Of a stretch of 11,762 bases of DNA, positions 1 to 5,837 are shown piece after piece. The stretch covers positions 1-11,762 of the forward strand of contig JAEYRQ010000336.1 in NCBI GenBank assembly GCA_023435545.1. The letters run 5' to 3'. This stretch comes from Pseudomonadota bacterium (lineage in GTDB: Bacteria > Pseudomonadota > Alphaproteobacteria > Rhizobiales > Tepidamorphaceae). Position numbers and translations under genes: made by a program. How positions within the stretch are numbered: the first letter of the stretch is position 1; the number at the start of each line of letters is the position of its first letter. Under the pieces are notes generated by a model. The model was not told the origin of the DNA and did no database searches. It worked only from the letters and a program-made list of their open reading frames with translations.

Positions 1-850
1 GTTCCGGCCGGGCGTCATGAGCCGGCTCGGGCTCGACAACGAGCGCCTGAAGGTCATCCGGCCCGAGATCGTCTACTGCTCGATCACCGGTTATGGCCAG
101 TTCGGCCCGAAGGCACAAACCGCCGGCCACGACCTCAACTACATCGCCGAGACCGGATTGCTGGCACTGTCGCACGGCAGCGGCGCGCGGCAGGTCATCC
201 CGCCGGCGCTGGTCGCCGACATCGGCGGCGGCACCATGCCCACCGTCGTCAACATCCTGCTGGCGCTGATCCGGCGGCAGACGACCGGCGAGGGAGCCTA
301 CATCGACATCGCAATGAGCGACACGATGTTCACCTACGCCTGGTGGGCCCATGGCATGGGTCACGCGTTCGGCGACTGGCCGGGCAACGGCGATTCCCTG
401 CTCTCCGGGGGGTCGCCCCGCTACCAGATCTATCCGACCCGCGACGGCCGCTTCGTTGCCGTTGCGGCACTCGAGCAGAAGTTCTGGGAAGAGCTGTGCG
501 AACTGATCGGGCTGGAACCGCGGCTGCGCGACGACGGTGTCGATCCGGCGGCAACCATTGCGGCGATGCGGGCGATCTTCGGCAACCGCTCCTCCGAAGA
601 CTGGGCAGCGTTGTTCGAGGGCAAGGACTGCGCGGCGAACGTCGTGCGGACCCTGGCGGAGGCTGCAAAGGATCCGCACTTCCTCGAACGTGGCCTCTTC
701 GACCATGTCGTCGAGGGCGAGGCGGGAGCCCGCATACCGGCGCTGGTCGTGCCCGTGGCGCCCCAGTTCCGGGGGCCCTCCGAAACGCCGGCCGCGGCAC
801 CGGCGCTCGGCGCCGACAACGACCTACTCGACGGTGGCGAAGGGAAGTGA
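1..850 (+). CDS. CaiB/BaiF family III CoA-transferase, alpha-methylacyl-CoA racemase-like (5' partial)
   Basis: The reading frame enters from the left edge (first complete codon at base 2) and starts with FRPGVMSRLGL, the conserved FRPG block that lies roughly 100 residues into family members. About 282 C-terminal residues are present and the true start is outside the window; the ATG at 17 is internal. Family III enzymes move CoA between carboxylic acids or racemise 2-methylacyl-CoAs in the cytosol. The sequence has GHDLNY (His codon 128-130) followed by VADIGGG (Asp codon 218-220). These align with the His and Asp pair known as the catalytic bases of alpha-methylacyl-CoA racemase (MCR/AMACR). 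YPTRDGRFVAVAALEQKFW and the FEGKD block near the C-terminus also resemble that branch. It may therefore be a racemase in branched-chain or methyl-branched acyl-CoA breakdown, but many CoA-transferase annotations share these blocks, so the substrate is open. Its end overlaps the convergent monooxygenase gene by 27 bp. Confidence 0.9.
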   Translation, partial: FRPGVMSRLGLDNERLKVIRPEIVYCSITGYGQFGPKAQTAGHDLNYIAETGLLALSHGSGARQVIPPALVADIGGGTMPTVVNILLALIRRQTTGEGAYIDIAMSDTMFTYAWWAHGMGHAFGDWPGNGDSLLSGGSPRYQIYPTRDGRFVAVAALEQKFWEELCELIGLEPRLRDDGVDPAATIAAMRAIFGNRSSEDWAALFEGKDCAANVVRTLAEAAKDPHFLERGLFDHVVEGEAGARIPALVVPVAPQFRGPSETPAAAPALGADNDLLDGGEGK

Positions 851-2077
851 GCCGGAACCTGCATCGCCGCCAGCGGGCCGCATGAGGCGCGGCAGCGCGT
901 AAGCCGGGGCGATGCCCTCCCGCAGCAGCGCGCGCCGCATCGGCCCGATCCCCGACAAGACCCCAAGCCCGGCGGCGCGCAGCGCCTGGAGCGGGACCAG
1001 ATCTGACAGAAGTGTGCGGTTCAAGAGGTCCACGGCGCCCGCCCGTGAGACGACGTCCACGCGGCGGGCCGAGTCGTAGGCCGCGCAGACGCTGCTCCCG
1101 CCGACATCCTGGCCAGCCTCGAATGCGTCGCCGGTGATCTCGGCGATCATCGCGGCATCCCTCAGGCCAAGATTGAGGCCCTGGGCGCCGATCGGCGGGA
1201 TCACGTGCGCGGCCTCTCCCACCAGTGCCACCCGCCCGGCGGCATAGCGGCGCGCGTTCAGGCCAGAGAGGCGATAAACACCACAGGGCGAGACGACCCG
1301 CACTCCGCCGAACAGGCGGTGCGACCGCCGCTCAACCTCCCGCGCGAGGTCCTCGGGCGGCATTGCTGCCAGCATCTCGACGATCCGCGGCGTGTCCACC
1401 CAAACGAGGCTGGAGCGATCCCCCGGCAGCGGCACCAGCGTAAACGGGCCGTTGCGGCCGTGGAACTCCGTGGAGATGCCGTGATGGGGTCGAGCATGCT
1501 CCAGATCGGTGACGAGTGCCGATTGGTCGTAGCTCCATTCGTCGACGACGATGCCTGCCGCCTCCCGGCACAAGGAGCGGCGCCCGTCGGCGGCAACGAT
1601 CAGCGAGGCCCCGACGCGGCCGCCATCGGCAAGCAGGACGGCGGCCTGATGCTCGCCGGGATCGACGCCCGTCACGGTCGAGACGATGAGGTTCGCCGAC
1701 GGTGTTTCTGCGATCCGCCGGCGCAGCGCGGACACAAGAACGCGATTGTGGATGTTCCAGCCAAAGGCGGGTTCGCCGATCTCGGTCGCGGAGAACTCGA
1801 CGGTTGGCGCGCGCACGAGGCGGCCGGTATCGTCGATGATGCGCATCCGTTCCAGCGGCGCCGCATCCGCCTCGCAGTCCGCCCACACGCCGAGCCGGCG
1901 GAGCATGGTGACGGACGCGACCATCAGCGCCGAGGTGCGCCGGTCCATTGCGGGATCAGCCAGCGGATCGACGATCGCGACCTTCAATCCCGCTTCGGCG
2001 ATGGCGAGCCCGGCCGACAGGCCGGCCGGTCCGCCGCCGGCCACCACGACATCGAACCCGCTCTCCGGGGAGTCCAT
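824..2077 (-). CDS. UbiH/UbiF/COQ6-family FAD-dependent monooxygenase (probable ubiquinone-biosynthesis hydroxylase)
   Basis: A 417-residue protein, close to the usual 390-420 of the family. It is a class A flavoprotein hydroxylase that uses NAD(P)H and O2 to hydroxylate an aromatic ring, probably a polyprenyl-phenol intermediate of ubiquinone, at the inner face of the cytoplasmic membrane. Visible motifs in order are the N-terminal FAD dinucleotide fold VVAGGGPAGL (about residues 11-20), the DG box AADGRRSLCR (about 162-171) that touches FAD and NAD(P)H, and the second FAD box LVGEAAHVIPPIGAQGLNLG (about 285-304). That last box is diagnostic for UbiH-type rather than generic PheA/TfdB hydroxylases; Glu replaces the more usual Asp of GD. 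The ATG at 2077 is preceded by AAGGA at a reasonable spacing. Which ring position it modifies (UbiH, UbiF, UbiI or a broad-range UbiL type) cannot be told from sequence alone, so no symbol is given. It is divergent from the DUF2182 gene and ends inside the CoA-transferase gene. Confidence 0.9.
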   Translation of the reverse strand: MDSPESGFDVVVAGGGPAGLSAGLAIAEAGLKVAIVDPLADPAMDRRTSALMVASVTMLRRLGVWADCEADAAPLERMRIIDDTGRLVRAPTVEFSATEIGEPAFGWNIHNRVLVSALRRRIAETPSANLIVSTVTGVDPGEHQAAVLLADGGRVGASLIVAADGRRSLCREAAGIVVDEWSYDQSALVTDLEHARPHHGISTEFHGRNGPFTLVPLPGDRSSLVWVDTPRIVEMLAAMPPEDLAREVERRSHRLFGGVRVVSPCGVYRLSGLNARRYAAGRVALVGEAAHVIPPIGAQGLNLGLRDAAMIAEITGDAFEAGQDVGGSSVCAAYDSARRVDVVSRAGAVDLLNRTLLSDLVPLQALRAAGLGVLSGIGPMRRALLREGIAPAYALPRLMRPAGGDAGSGSLPFATVE

Positions 2078-2270
2078 TACTGTCTGTCCTTACGCGTCGC
2101 CTTCTCGAGGACATAGCGCGAAGCGACTGCCGCGTCACCGTGGCCGGAAGCCACCATTCCGATCCTGCGACATCGGCGTTTGCACCCTGCCATTGCATTC
2201 AGCAATGTTGCGTGATTGACCATGGCGGCAGGGAAGGCCCCATGCGCCCGGCCCGAACCAGGGAAGGACG
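2078..2270. promoter_or_regulatory. divergent intergenic region between the monooxygenase and DUF2182 genes
   Basis: This 193-nt gap must carry promoters for both divergent genes. On the minus strand GTGACG (2138-2133) and TATGTC (2115-2110) are separated by 17 nt, a weak sigma-70-like pair about 33 nt before the monooxygenase ATG. On the plus strand I see no convincing -35/-10 pair. A 17-bp inverted repeat, listed separately, lies at 2191-2207. GGGAAGG just before 2271 serves as the ribosome-binding site for the DUF2182 gene. No small gene with a good start is evident. Confidence 0.4.
2191..2207. promoter_or_regulatory. inverted repeat CATTGC-N5-GCAATG, possible operator
   Basis: Two perfect 6-bp arms flank ATTCA, 64 bp upstream of the DUF2182 start and 114 bp upstream of the monooxygenase start. 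The element is more AT-rich than its surroundings, and GCAA-TG-TTGC forms a second, nested short repeat at 2202-2211. The geometry suits a dimeric regulator, but arms this short also arise by chance, and no regulator gene sits beside it. Confidence 0.3.
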
Positions 2271-3203
2271 ATGAGCACTACATCCGGCGGCGGATTTCCC
2301 CATCTCGGGGCGGTCGAAGCGCGCGTTTCCGAAACGCTCGGGCGGCCTCGGATGGTGGCCTGGGTGTCCTTGGGGGTACTGGTGCTCCTCGCCTGGGCAT
2401 ATCTCGCCGTCGCGACGACGGCTGCCGGGCTCGGCGGCACGTTCGAGGCGCTCGGTCCAGGAATGAGCGGGTTTGACCGGCTGATCGGCGAATCCGGCCA
2501 TCAGGCCGTTGTCTTCGCGGCCATGTCCGCAAATCGTTGGCTGGCGGCGCTGATCGCCGTCTGCGCGGTCTCGCCCGCCGACTGGACGGCTGCCGATCTG
2601 GCGCTGCACGTCTCGATGTGGCTGGCGATGGGCGTGGCAATGATGCTGCCGACTGCGGCGCCGATGATCAGGACCTATGCCGAGATCGCCGATACGGCGG
2701 CGGGGCAGGGCAGGCGGGTCGTCTCGCCGCTGGTGCTTGCCGGCGGATACCTGACCATCTGGTCAGCTTTCGCCATCGCCGCGACCGGCCTCGAATGGAC
2801 ACTGGGTCTTGCCGGCCTGGCCGCCGAGCCTATGGCAGCGCTTCCCGGCTGGCTGGCGGTCCTGGTGATGGCCGGGGCGGGCGCCTACCAGTTCACCGGC
2901 GTCAAGGCGGCCTGTCTCGTCAAGTGCGCGCGGCCGTTCCCGGTGCTGTTCTCCAACTGGACCGAGAGCACCGCCGGGGTGTTCCGTTTGGGCATGCAGC
3001 AGGGCGTCCACTGTTTCGGCTGCTGCTGGGCCCTGATGCTGGTAATGTTCGCCGTCGGGATGATGAACATCATCTGGATCGCCGGCCTCGCGATGGTGAT
3101 GACGGCGGAAAAGCTCGTCGGCGCGCGCTGGTTCAGCTATGCCGTCGGAGTCCTGCTGCTCGCTTGGGCGGCAGCGGCCGCGTTCTCGCTGGCTACGGCC
3201 TGA
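2271..3203 (+). CDS. DUF2182 family predicted metal-binding integral membrane protein
   Basis: A 310-residue polytopic membrane protein. The function is not known; the family is described only as a predicted metal-binding membrane protein. Hydrophobic segments lie at about residues 29-50, 112-132, 152-173, 190-206, 249-275 and 288-308. Family hallmarks are MGVAMMLPTAAPMI (about 120-133), the pair CLVKC (215-219) inside a conserved YQFTG...K stretch, and GVHCFGCCWALM (about 245-256), followed by GMMN (263-266). Clustered Cys, His and Met in and next to membrane helices are what suggests metal or thiol chemistry. The ATG at 2271 has GGGAAGG immediately upstream. The next gene, a DUF1326 protein, starts 36 nt downstream; this pair is a common arrangement for the two families, which supports a shared job. 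It could be a metal transporter, a metal-insertion factor or a redox partner; the sequence does not decide. Confidence 0.88.
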   Translation: MSTTSGGGFPHLGAVEARVSETLGRPRMVAWVSLGVLVLLAWAYLAVATTAAGLGGTFEALGPGMSGFDRLIGESGHQAVVFAAMSANRWLAALIAVCAVSPADWTAADLALHVSMWLAMGVAMMLPTAAPMIRTYAEIADTAAGQGRRVVSPLVLAGGYLTIWSAFAIAATGLEWTLGLAGLAAEPMAALPGWLAVLVMAGAGAYQFTGVKAACLVKCARPFPVLFSNWTESTAGVFRLGMQQGVHCFGCCWALMLVMFAVGMMNIIWIAGLAMVMTAEKLVGARWFSYAVGVLLLAWAAAAAFSLATA

Positions 3204-3224
3204 CAGGTTGGAAGGGAAGAAACG

Positions 3225-3230
3225 AGGGAG
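3225..3230 (+). promoter_or_regulatory. ribosome-binding site supporting the GTG start of the DUF1326 gene
   Basis: AGGGAG ends 9 nt before the GTG at 3240. The first residues after that GTG (MSEKWTINGE) are the usual N-terminus of the family, so the site settles an otherwise doubtful non-ATG start. Confidence 0.65.
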
Positions 3231-3239
3231 TAGGCGTTC

Positions 3240-3851
3240 GTGTCGGAGAAGTGGACGATCAACGGCGAACTCACACTGAGCTGCAACTGCACGGTCTTCT
3301 GCCCATGCGTCCTGTCTCTCGGCAAGCATCCCCCGACCGAGGGCTACTGCCAGACCTGGGCCGGCATCCGCATCGATGAGGGAGCCTTCGGCGACGTCGA
3401 CCTCGGCGGGATCAACGTCGCGCTGGTGATGGAGATCCCCGGGCTGATGTCGCGCGGCAACTGGACCGCGGGGCTGTTCGTCGACGATCGCGCGGATATC
3501 CAGGCGGTGCGCGCGCTCACCCGCATCTTCACCGGCCGCGCAGGCGGCTCCACCGGCCTCCTGTCGATTCTCGTTGGCCGGTTCCTCGGCGTGCCGCAGG
3601 CGCCGGTGAGCTATACGGGCGAGGATAAAACCCGTATCGTGAAGGTTCCGAAGATAATCGACGGGGCGATAACCCCCGTGTCCGGGAGCAATGGCGGCGG
3701 CGACGTCGTGATCAGCAACAGCCAATACTGGATCGCGCCCGACATCACGGTCTGCCAGGCAGACCGCAGCCGGATGCGCGGATTCGGCAGGAACTGGGAC
3801 TTCGCCGGTCGCAGCGCCGAGCTTTGCCGGATCGAATGGCGCGGCCCATGA
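3240..3851 (+). CDS. DUF1326 domain-containing protein, Cys-rich, putative metal-binding partner of DUF2182
   Basis: A 203-residue soluble-looking protein that is almost entirely one DUF1326 domain; the biochemical function is unknown. No signal peptide or membrane segment is visible, so it should act in the cytosol. The strongest feature is the N-terminal cluster C15-N-C17-TVF-C21-P-C23 with a further C37 in GYCQTW. This arrangement looks like a metal- or cluster-binding site, which is inference. Later conserved features are the NWTAGLFVDD block (about 74-83), the small glycine-rich turn around residues 100-106, and ISNSQYWIAPDI (about 158-169). Translation begins at a GTG. The gene follows the DUF2182 gene by 36 nt, and its TGA overlaps the ATG of the phosphatidylcholine synthase gene (ATGA at 3848-3851), so all three are probably cotranscribed and the last two translationally coupled. 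A role as cytosolic metal donor or acceptor for the membrane partner is plausible but unproven. Confidence 0.88.
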   Translation: MSEKWTINGELTLSCNCTVFCPCVLSLGKHPPTEGYCQTWAGIRIDEGAFGDVDLGGINVALVMEIPGLMSRGNWTAGLFVDDRADIQAVRALTRIFTGRAGGSTGLLSILVGRFLGVPQAPVSYTGEDKTRIVKVPKIIDGAITPVSGSNGGGDVVISNSQYWIAPDITVCQADRSRMRGFGRNWDFAGRSAELCRIEWRGP

Positions 3852-4561
3852 GCGGCGGCGTGGCGACCCAGGAGCGCAGGCTGGCGGCTGCAGCGGTCCA
3901 CGCGCTGACCGCATCCGGCGTCGTCTGGGCGTTCCTGGCGCTGGTGGCGGCGGTGCAGGGTGACTGGCCGGTCAAGTTCGCCTGGCTGGGCGTCGCGCTG
4001 TTCGTCGACGGGATCGACGGCCCGCTGGCGCGCAAGGTCGGCATCACACGCGTCCTGCCCGACTGGAACGGCGAGACGCTCGACCTCGTCGTCGACTACC
4101 TGACCTACGTCTTCATTCCTGCCTACGCAGCTGTCGCAGCCGGCCTGTTCCCGCCGAATTTCGGCCTGGTAGGGGCGGCGATCATATGCCTGTCGTCGGC
4201 TGCGTTCTTCGCCAAGCGCAACCAGAAGAGCAAGGACAACTACTTCATCGGCTTCCCCGCCGTATGGAACCTCGTGCTGTTCTACTGGATGGTGTTCGAC
4301 GCCGGCCCGGAACTCGTGCTGGCCTCGACCATCGCGTTCGGGCTGCTCACCTTCTTTCCCATGCACTTCATCCATCCGGTCCGCGTGGCGCGCTTCCGCA
4401 ACATGTCGCTGGCGATCACGATGGCTGCCTTCGTACTGGCGCTGGTCGCCATCCTGCAGGACCTGAACCCGGCGGACTGGGTCAAGGCCGGACTGGCCGG
4501 AGCACTCGCCTATCTGCTCGGCGTCAGCTTGTGGCGCACCCTGATCGGTAACCGGGACTGA
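3848..4561 (+). CDS. pcs: phosphatidylcholine synthase (CDP-diacylglycerol:choline phosphatidyltransferase)
   Basis: An integral membrane enzyme of the CDP-alcohol phosphatidyltransferase superfamily that makes phosphatidylcholine in one step from CDP-diacylglycerol and choline, releasing CMP. From the ATG at 3848 it has 237 residues, matching rhizobial Pcs length. The catalytic motif is complete: D57-G58-x2-A61-R62-x12-G75-x3-D79-x3-D83. The x12 spacing is the extended form typical of Pcs; most family members have x8. Other Pcs blocks are HALTASG near the N-terminus, DNYFIGFPAVWNL (about 130-142) and FFPMHFIHPVRVARFR (about 169-184). Several membrane helices follow. The start at 3848 gives an ATGA overlap with the DUF1326 stop; in-frame ATG 3836 and TTG 3824 would add 4 or 8 residues and have no better ribosome-binding site. 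The enzyme uses divalent cations (Mn2+ in characterised Pcs), which fits the metal-linked neighbours. It implies uptake of choline from outside. Confidence 0.92.
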   Translation: MSGGVATQERRLAAAAVHALTASGVVWAFLALVAAVQGDWPVKFAWLGVALFVDGIDGPLARKVGITRVLPDWNGETLDLVVDYLTYVFIPAYAAVAAGLFPPNFGLVGAAIICLSSAAFFAKRNQKSKDNYFIGFPAVWNLVLFYWMVFDAGPELVLASTIAFGLLTFFPMHFIHPVRVARFRNMSLAITMAAFVLALVAILQDLNPADWVKAGLAGALAYLLGVSLWRTLIGNRD

Positions 4562-4639
4562 CCGGAACCGCAGGCAGCCCGCAGCCGTTTGAATGCCCGA
4601 TCATAGTCCGGCGCGTCCGCGCCGTTCCCGGAGTCCCAA
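4562..4639 (+). promoter_or_regulatory. pcs-terC spacer with GC hairpin next to the terC ribosome-binding site
   Basis: The 78-nt spacer holds a perfect inverted repeat, CGGCGCGTCCGCGCCG at 4609-4624. Folded as RNA this gives a 6-bp all-GC stem with a four-base loop. Only two U residues follow, so it is a poor intrinsic terminator. The terC Shine-Dalgarno (CGGAG, 4629-4633) lies 4 nt after it. TCCGG at 4607-4611 can instead pair with CCGGA at 4628-4632, covering the Shine-Dalgarno. The two foldings exclude each other, so translational control is possible, but in GC-rich DNA such pairings are also common by chance. Confidence 0.3.
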
Positions 4640-5368
4640 ATGCTGGACCTGTTGGCCGATCCCAATGCCTGGGCGGCACTCGCGACGCTGACGGTCATGG
4701 AGATCGTGCTCGGCATCGACAACGTCGTCTTCATCTCGATCCTGGTGAGCCGGCTCCCCGCCGATCGCGCAAAGGTCGCCCGCCAGATCGGTCTCGGGCT
4801 GGCGCTGGTGTTCCGGATCGTCTTCCTGTTCGCGCTCACATGGCTGATGGGTCTCACCGCGACGCTGTTCAGCGTTCTGGGGGAGCCCGTCACCTGGCGC
4901 GACCTGATCCTGCTCGGAGGCGGCCTTTTCCTGCTGGTCAAGGGCACGATGGAGATCCATCACGGCATCGAGGGTGACGACCACGCAGCCTCGAGCAGGA
5001 TGAATGCCGCCTTCGCCGTGATCGTCGCACAGATCATCGTCATCGACCTGATCTTCTCGGTGGACTCCATCATCACCGCGATCGGGATGGCCCAGCACAT
5101 CGAGATCATGGTCACGGCCGTAGTCATCGCCGTCGCGGTCATGTACGTGGCCTCCGGCCCGGTCAGCGAGTTCATCAAGCTGCACCCGACGACCAAGATG
5201 CTGGCGCTCGCATTCCTTCTGCTGATCGGCGTCGCCCTGATTGCCGACGGGGCGGGCTTCCACATCCCGCGCGGCTACATCTACTTCGCCATGGCCTTCT
5301 CCGCCGGCGTCGAGTTCATCAACGTCATGGCGCGGCGCAGGCGCCTATCAAGCCGCGGAAGTCATTGA
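4640..5368 (+). CDS. TerC family integral membrane protein
   Basis: A 242-residue membrane protein of the TerC (tellurite-resistance C/YgaP-YoaE-Alx-like) family. Members export or handle divalent metal, notably Mn2+ in characterised bacterial examples such as Alx and the Bacillus TerC proteins; tellurite resistance is a historical name. The core signatures are EIVLGIDNVVFISIL (about 21-35), with acidic residues inside the first membrane helix, DLIFSVDSIITAIG (about 136-149), which repeats that E/D-x-G/S-x-D pattern, and ADGAGFHIPRGYIYFAMAFS (about 202-221). The family is an internal duplication, and the two acidic helices fit this. There are about seven hydrophobic segments, and the protein ends in a basic tail, ARRRRLSSRG. 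The start ATG has CGGAG upstream. It is in the same direction as pcs but 78 nt away, so it may be in that operon or have its own promoter. Its TGA sits 4 nt from the convergent regulator gene's stop. Confidence 0.9.
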   Translation: MLDLLADPNAWAALATLTVMEIVLGIDNVVFISILVSRLPADRAKVARQIGLGLALVFRIVFLFALTWLMGLTATLFSVLGEPVTWRDLILLGGGLFLLVKGTMEIHHGIEGDDHAASSRMNAAFAVIVAQIIVIDLIFSVDSIITAIGMAQHIEIMVTAVVIAVAVMYVASGPVSEFIKLHPTTKMLALAFLLLIGVALIADGAGFHIPRGYIYFAMAFSAGVEFINVMARRRRLSSRGSH

Positions 5369-5372
5369 CGCG

Positions 5373-5837
5373 TCAGTCGGCGACGAGCGGCAGCACGGGC
5401 GTCTTCTTGACGATACCGAGCGCAAAGCTCGACTCGATCGAGCCGACGCAGGCGAGCCGCGTCAGCTTGGTCTTCAGGAAGCGCTCGTACGCCTCTAGGC
5501 TCTCCACCGCAATCCGAAGCAGGTAGTCGCGGGTGCCCGTCATCAGGAAGCAATCGAGCACCTCGTCCCATCGCTTCACCGCGGCATCGAATTCGGCGAG
5601 TGCGTCCTCCGTCTGGCGCGTGAGCTTCACCGAGGCGAACACGTTGATCGGCAGACCATAGGCCTCCTGGTCGATCAGGGCGGTATATCCGCGGATGACA
5701 CCCGTCTCCTCGAGCCGCCTGAGGCGACGCAAGCAGGGCGAGGCCGACAGCCCCACCTTGTCGGCCAGCGCCTGATTGGTGATGCGGCCGTCGGCCTGCA
5801 GTTCCCGGATGATCCGGCGGTCGATGGCGTCGATCAT
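5373..5837 (-). CDS. Lrp/AsnC family transcriptional regulator
   Basis: A 154-residue protein, the standard length for Lrp/AsnC. Residues 1-50 (DRRIIRELQADGRITNQALA...SASPCLRRLRRLEETGVI) form the winged helix-turn-helix; residues about 66-140 form the ligand-binding RAM domain. The G-T-R-DYLLR block at 101-107 marks the amino-acid effector pocket between dimers. The C-terminus (SSFALGIVKKTPVLPL) resembles local regulators such as BkdR and DecR more than global Lrp. The ATG at 5837 is chosen because the family N-terminus starts there; the open frame continues to 5909, but those 24 residues look non-coding. A run of seven G (minus strand) lies 13 nt before the start, so the ribosome-binding site is not ideal. 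Divergent placement next to the E1-like gene suggests it controls that gene and itself, with an amino acid or 2-oxo acid as signal. The target is inferred from position only. Confidence 0.92.
   Translation of the reverse strand: MIDAIDRRIIRELQADGRITNQALADKVGLSASPCLRRLRRLEETGVIRGYTALIDQEAYGLPINVFASVKLTRQTEDALAEFDAAVKRWDEVLDCFLMTGTRDYLLRIAVESLEAYERFLKTKLTRLACVGSIESSFALGIVKKTPVLPLVAD

Noticed and set aside
1205..2116. 303-codon plus-strand open frame opposite the monooxygenase gene
   Set aside because: It is the complement of the FAD-hydroxylase frame and contains no motif of its own.
3824..3847. Longer Pcs start at TTG 3824 or ATG 3836
   Set aside because: Neither has a clear Shine-Dalgarno and both deepen the overlap with the DUF1326 gene; the ATGA coupling at 3848 is the simpler reading, though ATG 3836 cannot be excluded.
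2763..3914. 383-codon minus-strand open frame across the DUF2182 and DUF1326 genes
   Set aside because: Composition is typical of antisense GC-rich frames; both plus-strand genes match known families end to end.
4562..4639. yybP-ykoY Mn2+ riboswitch in front of terC
   Set aside because: The spacer is shorter than that riboswitch and lacks its conserved GGGGAGUA-type loop sequences.
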